From Anaerolineaceae bacterium (lineage in GTDB: Bacteria > Chloroflexota > Anaerolineae > Anaerolineales > Villigracilaceae), in contig VFKQ01000015.1 in the NCBI GenBank assembly GCA_009885445.1, forward strand, positions 1 through 19,558: a stretch of 19,558 nucleotides of DNA, written 5' to 3'. The translations under genes and the position numbers were made by a program. Of this stretch, positions 7,362 to 13,727 are shown one piece after another (within the stretch, counting starts at the first letter, position 1; every line of letters starts with the position of its first letter). Below the pieces are notes generated by a model. It searched no databases, was not told where the DNA came from, and was given only the letters and a program-made list of their open reading frames with translations.

Positions 7362-8603
7362 TCATCGCTTGGGCAACCGATCGCCTTGGGCGTCCAGCTC
7401 GGTAACGCGGGCGCGAACCTTTTCTGCAAGGCCCAGAATGGCGCGGCCAATGGGCTGGGCCTTGCCATCCACCATAAAAGGTACGCCGCGATTAACCGCA
7501 GGGATCACGACGCGATCGTCGAGTGGCAGTATGGCGGCCACTTCTTGCTTCAAATTCTCGCCAACTTTTTCTGCTGTAATGCTGATGCGTTTGTCAAATT
7601 TGTTCATGGCAAAGAGAACACGTTCACGCGGAATGCCCAGGGTTTGCATGAGGTCGAGGAAGAGGCGGGCGTTTTTGATTGCGGGGATATCTTGATTGGT
7701 AAGTAATACGATTACGTCGCTGGTGTCAATTGCGGCCACTGCCACATCGCCAAGATAGGAGGATGTATCAATTACCACATACGCATACAACTGACGCAGG
7801 TAGTCTACGATATTTAGGAATTGCTCGGCGCTGACTTTGTCGGCTTGCTCTGGGCGCGATGGCGCGGCCAGGATATGGACGCCGGTGGCGGCGTGCTTCA
7901 TCAGGGTGCTGTCCACGATTTCGGGGTCCAGGTCGCCGCGTTGAGCTAATTCAGCAATTGTATTGCGGCCCTGTTCATTGAAGAATACAGCAACGTCACC
8001 ATATTGCAGGTTAGCGTCAACGATTACGACGCGAGTGTCGTCGTTGTGCAGAGCCAGCGAAAGATTTACAGCCACCGTGGTGGTACCCACCCCGCCTTTG
8101 GGACTGTAGACTGTGATAATCTTTCCGCGAGTCAGGCTCATGTTGGCCGGCATCATGGCCGAAGCCACACCGCCGACAGAAGCTGGCAGGCCCTTAACCG
8201 AGGTCATCTTCGACCTCTCCACTCGCGCCATTTCGGCCGCGCGGCGGATTGCAGAAATCAACTCATCACCCATGGGCGGCTTGGTCAGGAAGTCTCTGGC
8301 CCCTGCCAGCATGGCGCGGCGCATGTAGTTTTGATCACCCTGCACAGAAAGGATGATGACCTGGACATGCGGGGATTTTTCACGGATGGCCTCGGTGGCG
8401 CTAATTCCGTCCATGTCTGGCATATTAATGTCCATCAGGGCCACATCCGGGTCCAACTCCTGCGAAAGTTGGATGGCCTCTTTACCGGAGCGCGCCGAAC
8501 CCACCACTTCAACATCTCCTTCAAACTGGAGAAGTTTCTTGATGTTTTCGCGCGTCTCGGCAATATCATCAACGATCAGGACACGAATTTTTTCGCCTGC
8601 CAT
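7362..8603 (-). CDS. cpaE: CpaE-like protein: response-regulator receiver fused to MinD/ParA-type ATPase
   Basis: A 413-residue pilus localisation/assembly protein (CpaE/TadZ family) that positions the Tad machine at the membrane. The receiver domain (about 5-125) keeps every residue needed for phosphorylation: D12/D13, the phosphoacceptor D58 in LMDINMP, S86 and K108. The C-terminal MinD-like domain starts near 158 with the deviant Walker A SPKGGVGTTT (167-176), then VVIVDANLQYGD (192-203) and VVIDTSS (276-282). In many TadZ proteins the receiver is degenerate; here it looks functional. A possible ribosome-binding site, AGGA, lies about 10 bases before the ATG. It leads a tightly spaced unit through tadA-tadB-tadC-comF-hpf. 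It is separated from cpaB by a 197 bp gap largely filled with a palindromic repeat, and I found no clear promoter in that gap. Confidence 0.93.
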   Translation of the reverse strand: MAGEKIRVLIVDDIAETRENIKKLLQFEGDVEVVGSARSGKEAIQLSQELDPDVALMDINMPDMDGISATEAIREKSPHVQVIILSVQGDQNYMRRAMLAGARDFLTKPPMGDELISAIRRAAEMARVERSKMTSVKGLPASVGGVASAMMPANMSLTRGKIITVYSPKGGVGTTTVAVNLSLALHNDDTRVVIVDANLQYGDVAVFFNEQGRNTIAELAQRGDLDPEIVDSTLMKHAATGVHILAAPSRPEQADKVSAEQFLNIVDYLRQLYAYVVIDTSSYLGDVAVAAIDTSDVIVLLTNQDIPAIKNARLFLDLMQTLGIPRERVLFAMNKFDKRISITAEKVGENLKQEVAAILPLDDRVVIPAVNRGVPFMVDGKAQPIGRAILGLAEKVRARVTELDAQGDRLPKR

Positions 8604-8651
8604 AAAATGGTTTCCTATTGATTTCGATTCAAATTTTCTCTACCGTACAGC

Positions 8652-8763
8652 GGTCATTGCGAGGAGGGTATTTCCCAACGAAACAATTTCCTTACAACGC
8701 ACGAGATTGCTTCCCTTCGACAGTCTCAGGACATCGCGGGCGAGTACGCCCGCGCAATGACGG
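8652..8763. repeat. Dispersed palindromic intergenic repeat (GTCATTGCG ... CGCAATGAC)
   Basis: The gap between cpaE and cpaB carries an element of about 110 bp bounded by a perfect 9-bp inverted repeat, GTCATTGCG (8653-8661) and CGCAATGAC (8753-8761). Inside are the AACGAAACAATTTCC and GAGATTGCTTC segments characteristic of a widespread 'GTCATTGCGAGGAG' repeat family. A perfect 7-bp hairpin, GCGGGCG-AGTA-CGCCCGC (8736-8753), sits beside the right end. There is no open frame, so it is presumably non-autonomous. It splits cpaB from the rest of the tad genes and could act as an attenuator. Confidence 0.7.
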
Positions 8764-8800
8764 CATTTACTCGTATTTGTATGGTAGTGAATTAAAATTA

Positions 8801-9883
8801 CTATTGCGCAGGCACCGTTACGACATCGTTTGGCAGGAATGGCAAAAACAGGACGTCGGTACGAGGAGTTAATGCATATGCCAGCTTCACGGGCACAGGA
8901 ATATTGAACTGGCTGAGCAAGAATTGAAGGGTGGCGGCTTCAGTGACCTGGCGAGCGGGGTCCGTTGGGTTACGCAAGGTCAGATACATGGGCGTGTTGG
9001 TTACGACCATGTACGCCAATGCGACGGCTTCCTGCGGAGAGACTATCAGGGTGATGATATCGGGGGCAAGAGTGACCGTCTGGACGCTTTGCTGATTGGG
9101 CAAAGGAGTGGGCGTGGCGGCATTGGCAGCAGCGCTGGATGGTTCCAAGGAGAAATTTCCGAGCCTCAAAACTGTTACATCTTGCAACATCATCTGGCAC
9201 ACAACGCGCGGGCGCTGAGCTTCAGAGGGCACTACATAGATACCCAATTGGAAGGCTGGTTCAACTTCGGTGCGGCCTTGTGTAGATGTCCCTTCACCAG
9301 CCGGAGCAACGGACAGGCTGATTCCAGGCATTTCATCAATCTTGGCGCCATTGGGTCCGAGCACTGTTGCCGTGCCATTGGGCAATTGAGTCTGGAACGA
9401 AGGGTCAACATCAATCATTGCGAAGCAGGCCATTAAATTAACGTGCGCCCCATCCGCCACACCATAGGCCACTGCCGCGAGGCGCGAAATGGGAATGGCA
9501 ACAGCGGTTTTGCCGGCCGGAATAATCGATGCCCACTGCGGGCCGCCAATATCGGTCACAGCCCCAGGAGGCGCAACCAGACCACTGGTGATAAGCGTTC
9601 CCTGATCAATAGCCACTTTGGCAATCTGACCAATGAGCTGGTCTTTTTCCTCCGCCGTAAACATGACACCGGCAACCTGATCCTGTGCCAAAGAGTAGGT
9701 GGATAATTTATCCTCTGTGATGGGATCGCCCGGGAGGAATGCCTGTACCGCATAATAGACTTGGACTGACACGGGGGTCGGTGTGGCAGTAAGGCCTCCG
9801 AGCAGGGATGGCAAGGCAAGTGCGCCCACACCGAGCACCACCACTATTAGAATCAAAAATATTAAGGTTCTTCCGCGACGCAT
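8801..9883 (-). CDS. cpaB: Flp pilus assembly protein CpaB/RcpC
   Basis: A 360-residue Flp pilus periplasmic or extracytoplasmic assembly protein. A single N-terminal membrane segment covers about 7-28, preceded by Arg residues, so the bulk is outside the membrane. A SAF domain (about 38-104, with YYAVQAFLPGDPITEDKL at 43-60) is followed by an RcpC/CpaB domain (about 118-305, with IPAGKTAVAIPISRLAAVAY at 121-140 and the VSPQEAVALAYMV segment at 281-293). About 60 residues between these look like a variable insertion. In diderms CpaB cooperates with the secretin CpaC. No secretin gene is present here, consistent with a single-membrane envelope. A strong ribosome-binding site (GGAGAGGAG) precedes the ATG. 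It is separated from flp by 270 bp with its own candidate -10 element. Confidence 0.9.
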   Translation of the reverse strand: MRRGRTLIFLILIVVVLGVGALALPSLLGGLTATPTPVSVQVYYAVQAFLPGDPITEDKLSTYSLAQDQVAGVMFTAEEKDQLIGQIAKVAIDQGTLITSGLVAPPGAVTDIGGPQWASIIPAGKTAVAIPISRLAAVAYGVADGAHVNLMACFAMIDVDPSFQTQLPNGTATVLGPNGAKIDEMPGISLSVAPAGEGTSTQGRTEVEPAFQLGIYVVPSEAQRPRVVCQMMLQDVTVLRLGNFSLEPSSAAANAATPTPLPNQQSVQTVTLAPDIITLIVSPQEAVALAYMVVTNTPMYLTLRNPTDPARQVTEAATLQFLLSQFNIPVPVKLAYALTPRTDVLFLPFLPNDVVTVPAQ

Positions 9884-9933
9884 AGAAACTCCTCTCCAAA
9901 AACAGCTTGTCTGTTGATATTTATATCACCTTG

Positions 9934-9939
9934 ATTATA
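9934..9939 (-). promoter_or_regulatory. Candidate -10 box upstream of cpaB
   Basis: A perfect TATAAT on the minus strand, in the context TGTATAATC, lies about 50 bases before the cpaB ATG. The same nine bases occur in the flp promoter. A convincing -35 hexamer at normal spacing is not visible. The 270 bp gap 9884-10153 otherwise holds only the hairpin at 10103-10136. An open frame of 61 codons in it has no ribosome-binding site. Confidence 0.35.
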
Positions 9940-10102
9940 CAGGAAAAATTACAATATCCTATCGGGCAAACTGGTATAAAGGTAGGAGTGCTTCTTCTGT
10001 CATTTGAGAATTTTTCCATCGCCCAATAAAAGACCCCTGTAGCAACGCACTGGCGGGCAAATTGCCGACTGTCATTCAAGAAGCAAAACAATGGCTCCAC
10101 AA

Positions 10103-10136
10103 GCATAAGGCCCCGACTTTCGCCAGGGCCTTATGC
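10103..10136 (-). terminator. Strong stem-loop after flp (terminator or mRNA-stabilising hairpin)
   Basis: GCATAAGGCCC (10103-10113) and GGGCCTTATGC (10126-10136) form a perfect 11-bp stem with a 12-base loop, 17 bases past the flp stop. The bases after the stem on the minus strand (TTGTGGAGCC) are not a U-run, so a simple intrinsic terminator is doubtful. A 3' hairpin that stabilises the short, abundant pilin mRNA and partly stops transcription fits well. Confidence 0.6.
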
Positions 10137-10153
10137 AACGAGATGAATCAAGA

Positions 10154-10300
10154 TTAGAGGGAGCTGTTGATGGTGGTAAAAATGGCGTCGACGCTAGTAC
10201 CGAGCAGGGTCACGGCGGCAATAACAACAATGGCGATCAACGCGAGGATCAGAGCGTACTCAACGAGGCCTTGTCCTTTTTCTTTAAGTGAGAATAACAT
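10154..10300 (-). CDS. flp: Flp/Fap-type class III prepilin, major pilin
   Basis: A 48-residue type IVb prepilin, the structural subunit of the Tad pilus. The leader is short and basic, MLFSLKEKG. The prepilin peptidase site is G9|Q10, with the obligatory Glu at mature position +5 (E14) followed by Tyr in GLVEYAL, the Flp signature. A single hydrophobic helix (about 16-34) follows and a short polar tail ends at SSL. The mature protein would be about 39 residues, normal for Flp. AGGAG lies about 10 bases before the ATG. It sits between its own promoter and a strong hairpin, so it can be expressed far above the downstream assembly genes. No pseudopilin (TadE/TadF) or prepilin peptidase gene is in this window. 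Confidence 0.93.
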   Translation of the reverse strand: MLFSLKEKGQGLVEYALILALIAIVVIAAVTLLGTSVDAIFTTINSSL

Positions 10301-10328
10301 GGGTGGATATCTCCTTTCTTTTAAGATT

Positions 10329-10343
10329 TCCAAGTGACTTGGA
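10329..10343. promoter_or_regulatory. Perfect 7-1-7 palindrome at the predicted flp start site (candidate operator)
   Basis: TCCAAGT-G-ACTTGGA is a perfect inverted repeat with a single central base. It lies just downstream of the flp -10 box and about 30 bases before the ATG, where the transcription start is expected. That is a classic site for a dimeric repressor. It could also form a small 5' mRNA structure. The binding protein is unknown. Confidence 0.45.
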
Positions 10344-10350
10344 TAATCAG

Positions 10351-10378
10351 ATTATACAACGTACTCGATACGATGCAA
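10351..10378 (-). promoter_or_regulatory. Predicted sigma-70-type promoter of flp
   Basis: On the minus strand TTGCAT (10373-10378) and a perfect TATAAT (10351-10356) are separated by 16 bases. The predicted start is near 10344, giving a leader of about 44 bases with AGGAG before the flp ATG. The -35 matches consensus only in TTG. Confidence 0.55.
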
Positions 10379-10444
10379 GGCCAAACGAGCATGTTTTCAT
10401 TACAATTATGAAAGACTCATTCAAGTCTAATCGCAAGATTTCGG

Positions 10445-11482
10445 CTAGTGTTTTGCCGGAACCGAAAAAGTTACGCGAGTTCCCTTGCCCAGTGCGCTGT
10501 CAATTTCAAACGAACCGCCCAGCATTTCTGCGCGCTCCTTAATTAATTTCAACCCAAGACTGCCGCCCTGCTGAACCGCCTCCACATCCAAACCTTTTCC
10601 ATTATCGTCCACGTTGACACGCAACAAGTTCTCGGCCATATCCACTTGCACTTTAACCGTGGCCGCCTGACTGTGGCGCGCGGCGTTGCCGATCAATTCC
10701 TGAATGGCGCGGAAGATCATCACTTCCACGTAAGGCTCCAATCGGCGTTCAGCGCCCGTCACCGTGACAGACACTTCCAAACCTGCCTGCTCTTTAAAAG
10801 CATCGGCATATTTCCGTAAGGTTGGAGCCAGGCCCAAATCGTCCAACATCATCGGGCGCAGTTCGAAAATGAAGTTGCGCACTTTTTGAAAGGTGCCCAT
10901 CGCCGATGACTTAAGACTCCCCAACTCCTCGCGCGCCTGCGCGGGGTCAATGTCCAACAAGCGCATCGCGATTTCGGTCTGCAAAACAAAATTGGACAAC
11001 GCCTGCGCAGGGCCATCGTGCATCTGACGTGAAAGCCGCTGACGTTCTGCCTCCTGCGCATTGACCAACATCTCCACGTTAGCCATCATCCCCGATACGC
11101 CGCCTGCCCCCGTATCCGCGGACTTATTACCCCCATTGGAAGTAAAGCGCTCCAACGCATCTTTGTATTTACCAAGATGCGTCTTGTCGTTTTGCAATTT
11201 TTCAAGTTGGCCGCGCATCACCAACAGACGCTGTTGTGCGTCCAGCGCCGAATCATAGGCCATGCGCACTTCTTCGCTGGGCAACTTACTAATTTGACCC
11301 TGCACCTGCTGTAAATGCCCTGTAATCGCCGCATTTCGCTGGGAAAGTTTACTCAACTCCCCCTGACTCTGTTCAATCATCAGGGTCACTTCGCGCAAGG
11401 CGCGAGTGGTCTCTTCTAGTTCAATTTGTGGGTCACCTTCCACTTTTGGTGAGGCAAGCCCGCCAGATTCTTTTTTTGCCAT
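10445..11482 (-). CDS. Cytosolic sensor histidine kinase, DegS/NarX (HisKA_3) type
   Basis: A 345-residue two-component kinase without membrane segments. The first ~115 residues are charged, Gln/Glu/Leu-rich and probably coiled coil, like the sensory part of DegS. A short Gly/Ser/Asn linker (about 114-130) follows. The HisKA_3 dimerisation and phosphoacceptor helix contains EAERQRLSRQMHDGPAQALS, with H155 as the phosphoacceptor followed by Asp. The HATPase_c domain shows the N box QELIGNAARHS (261-271), G1 DDNGKGL (292-298), GSLGL (307-311) and GKGT (332-335). All catalytic boxes are intact. It begins 5 bp after the response regulator stop, so they are a pair. Lying directly upstream of the flp promoter, it probably senses a cytosolic signal relevant to pilus expression. 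That link is inference from position. Confidence 0.93.
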   Translation of the reverse strand: MAKKESGGLASPKVEGDPQIELEETTRALREVTLMIEQSQGELSKLSQRNAAITGHLQQVQGQISKLPSEEVRMAYDSALDAQQRLLVMRGQLEKLQNDKTHLGKYKDALERFTSNGGNKSADTGAGGVSGMMANVEMLVNAQEAERQRLSRQMHDGPAQALSNFVLQTEIAMRLLDIDPAQAREELGSLKSSAMGTFQKVRNFIFELRPMMLDDLGLAPTLRKYADAFKEQAGLEVSVTVTGAERRLEPYVEVMIFRAIQELIGNAARHSQAATVKVQVDMAENLLRVNVDDNGKGLDVEAVQQGGSLGLKLIKERAEMLGGSFEIDSALGKGTRVTFSVPAKH

Positions 11483-11487
11483 TCCTG

Positions 11488-12216
11488 TTACTCCTGCTTG
11501 GATGTGTCTTTAAGCGTCACCCAGCCGCGCTTGAGCGCATAAACAACCGCCTGTGTGCGATCTTCGACGTTGAACTTTCGCAAAATAGAAGTGACGTGAT
11601 TCTTAACCGTCTGATGGCTAATGCCCAGCAAGCCCGCTATTTCCTTGTTGCTCATGCCACGCACCACACAACTCAAAACCTCCATCTCGCGGTCAGACAG
11701 CGGATGAAACGGACTACCCGGCTCACTGTAAGAGCGGCGCGAACCTTCTATTTGACTTTCGACCCAGGTATGCAGTTCACGCTGGGTAAATACGCGCGTA
11801 CCAATCACAAATTTCCCCAACGCCACTTCGCGAATCATCTTCACCAGCATCTGCGGCGAAATGTCCTTCGCGCAATATCCAGCCGCGCCGGCCAGTGCCG
11901 CGTGAATGGCCTGCTCCACATCGTCATAACCCGTCAACAACATAACCCGCGTGGGCAATTTCTCCTGAACGATCAAATGCGTAATCTGTTGTCCGTTCAT
12001 GCCCGGCAAATTCACATCCAGAATCGCGATCTGCGGCTTGAGCCTCTGAATCATCTCCAGACCTTCCTCGCCATTAGCCGCCTGACCCACCACAAGCATG
12101 TCGGCCTCCAGCGCAAGCGAATCGGCCACGCCCTGCCGAAACAACGGATGATCATCAACAATAAGAAGTGAGATTTTTGACATAGTAATTTTTTTACCTT
12201 CAGTGGATTTTAGCAT
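11488..12216 (-). CDS. NarL/FixJ-family response regulator
   Basis: A transcription factor controlled by phosphorylation. The receiver domain (about 14-135) has D21/D22, phosphoacceptor D67 in AILDVNLPG, T95 and K117. The C-terminal LuxR-type helix-turn-helix (about 173-235) has LSDREMEVLSCVVRGMSNKE and GISHQTVKNHV, where the recognition helix lies. I keep the ATG at 12216 because GAGG lies 4 bases upstream. An internal ATG at 12183 gives the more usual N-terminus (SKISLLIVDDHP) but its nearest AAGG is about 14 bases away, so either start is possible. It is coupled to the downstream kinase and begins 17 bp after a glycosyltransferase gene. The flp promoter 1.2 kb downstream is the obvious candidate target. 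Confidence 0.93.
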   Translation of the reverse strand: MLKSTEGKKITMSKISLLIVDDHPLFRQGVADSLALEADMLVVGQAANGEEGLEMIQRLKPQIAILDVNLPGMNGQQITHLIVQEKLPTRVMLLTGYDDVEQAIHAALAGAAGYCAKDISPQMLVKMIREVALGKFVIGTRVFTQRELHTWVESQIEGSRRSYSEPGSPFHPLSDREMEVLSCVVRGMSNKEIAGLLGISHQTVKNHVTSILRKFNVEDRTQAVVYALKRGWVTLKDTSKQE

Positions 12217-12233
12217 AAAACCTCAGCAGACAC

Positions 12234-13727
12234 CTATTTCCAAAAATAAACCGACAACCCTTCAGCATCCATCAGTACTGCCGAAGCGCCAGACGCAGAA
12301 AAAATGGGCGTTGTTCCTGCAACCAACTCAGGGTAAGTGCTCGGAAAAACAATCAAATAATCCACGCCCTGCTGACGCATGTGTTCGGCCAGCCGCGCCG
12401 GGTCGTGCATCCATGCGATTATTTCCGGCGAAATTAATCCAGCCAGGTCCAACAATGCGTGCCGGTCAAAATAACCCAGCGCGCCAATATCATGCACCGC
12501 AATTAATGCGTCAGCCGGAAGATTGGCATCAGCCCAGCGCGCGACCAAGACCATATTATTCTCGATAAAGGCCACATCGCGCGCATAAGTCCGCGCGCCC
12601 AGGCACCAAAATAGCAAAGTGACGACAATCACCAAATTGACTGTTGCGCCTGCCCCTCGCAACGGGCCGCGCCTTGAGCGGGTGACGGCTTGCGAATAAT
12701 ATTTCGCCAGCCCGAGCAAACCCCACAAAAAGAAGATCGGCATGGCGGGCATAATGTACCTGCCGTTTTGATACGGAGGCAAACGCAAGAAATAGATGGA
12801 CAAATATCCGGCGAACCAAATAAAAGTGGCAATACTTCCCCACTGACCAGCGCGAACAAAAGACATCACCCACACGATGGCGCCAAAAAGCAACACCAAC
12901 GCAGGCCCATTAAAGAATTGAAGCAAAAGAATCCCTAGTCGGGCAATGATAGGTTTCATTTGCCAGTCTGCGTATTCCGATTGCTTGGCGTAAAACGTAT
13001 TGGGAAATGGATGGCCGGACAAACTGAGATTAAATAGAAAATATGGCAATACCAATACAAGCACGCCCAAACCAAATATAAAAACGCGTTGGGCTTTGAC
13101 GCGCCACGCACTCGAATCCATCAACATAAACGTGAATAGCGCGGGGCCGATCAAGGTCAAGCCGTCGGGGCGCACCCAGACGGTTAGACCGGTCAGCAGG
13201 CCCAAGGTCAGGGGGCGAGGCGCGGGGGTGCTGAGACGCAGCAGAATAACCGTAACCAGCAGGGAGTGGAGCAAAGTCTCCATGCCCGCGCCGGCGGCCC
13301 AGACGAAATGCCATTCGAAGCAGATGAATAATCCGGCCAGAGGCCAGCGCGTGGAATACGTTGGCGCAAGTTTGCGCACAGTGGTTTCAAACAATAACGC
13401 CAAAATAAATAGCAGGAGAAAGCCGAGAAAATATGTCCAGAGGTAAGGGCCGAGGCCAAGCAGAAAGCCGATGGCAAGGAGCGCTGACCATAGCGGCGAT
13501 GTGGAGCCTGCCGAGGGGACGCCGGGTATGAAAGCCCACTCGCCGCGCAGAGCCAGGTTACGCGCGTAGGTCAGGTGAATCCACGAGTCGTCGAGGGGGA
13601 AGCCGAGGTTTGAAACGACGGCGCTGACCGCCAAATACACGCCGAGGCTGAGGGCGGCGGCGAGCGCGAGAATCGAAACTGAGCGACGGTCCAGATTAAG
13701 GGAGGATTTCATAGATGCGTGCTCCAT
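12234..13727 (-). CDS. GT-C fold polytopic membrane glycosyltransferase-like protein
   Basis: A 497-residue integral membrane protein of the GT-C superfamily (GT39/ArnT/PMT-like organisation), which uses polyprenyl-phosphate-linked sugars on the outer face of the membrane. The first external loop carries FPLDDSWIH (43-51), where the Asp pair D46/D47 is the usual GT-C catalytic or metal-binding acidic motif, followed by PSAGSTSPLW (71-80). About ten hydrophobic segments cover roughly 18-375, and a mainly soluble domain (about 385-497) ends the protein. Acceptor and sugar cannot be read from sequence. The ATG at 13727 has GGAG 6 bases upstream; a second ATG five codons later is also possible. 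It overlaps the preceding gene by 32 bp. Confidence 0.75.
   Translation of the reverse strand: MEHASMKSSLNLDRRSVSILALAAALSLGVYLAVSAVVSNLGFPLDDSWIHLTYARNLALRGEWAFIPGVPSAGSTSPLWSALLAIGFLLGLGPYLWTYFLGFLLLFILALLFETTVRKLAPTYSTRWPLAGLFICFEWHFVWAAGAGMETLLHSLLVTVILLRLSTPAPRPLTLGLLTGLTVWVRPDGLTLIGPALFTFMLMDSSAWRVKAQRVFIFGLGVLVLVLPYFLFNLSLSGHPFPNTFYAKQSEYADWQMKPIIARLGILLLQFFNGPALVLLFGAIVWVMSFVRAGQWGSIATFIWFAGYLSIYFLRLPPYQNGRYIMPAMPIFFLWGLLGLAKYYSQAVTRSRRGPLRGAGATVNLVIVVTLLFWCLGARTYARDVAFIENNMVLVARWADANLPADALIAVHDIGALGYFDRHALLDLAGLISPEIIAWMHDPARLAEHMRQQGVDYLIVFPSTYPELVAGTTPIFSASGASAVLMDAEGLSVYFWK

Noticed and set aside
9941..10102. Possible cyclic-di-GMP riboswitch (GGGCAAACTGG on the plus strand)
   Set aside because: Only this short match is present. 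The rest of the GEMM aptamer core is missing, and the strand is opposite to flp and cpaB.
9921..10106. 61-codon open frame between flp and cpaB
   Set aside because: Its ATG lies inside the flp hairpin with no ribosome-binding site. It is Cys/Phe-rich without any familiar pattern and crosses the candidate cpaB -10 box.
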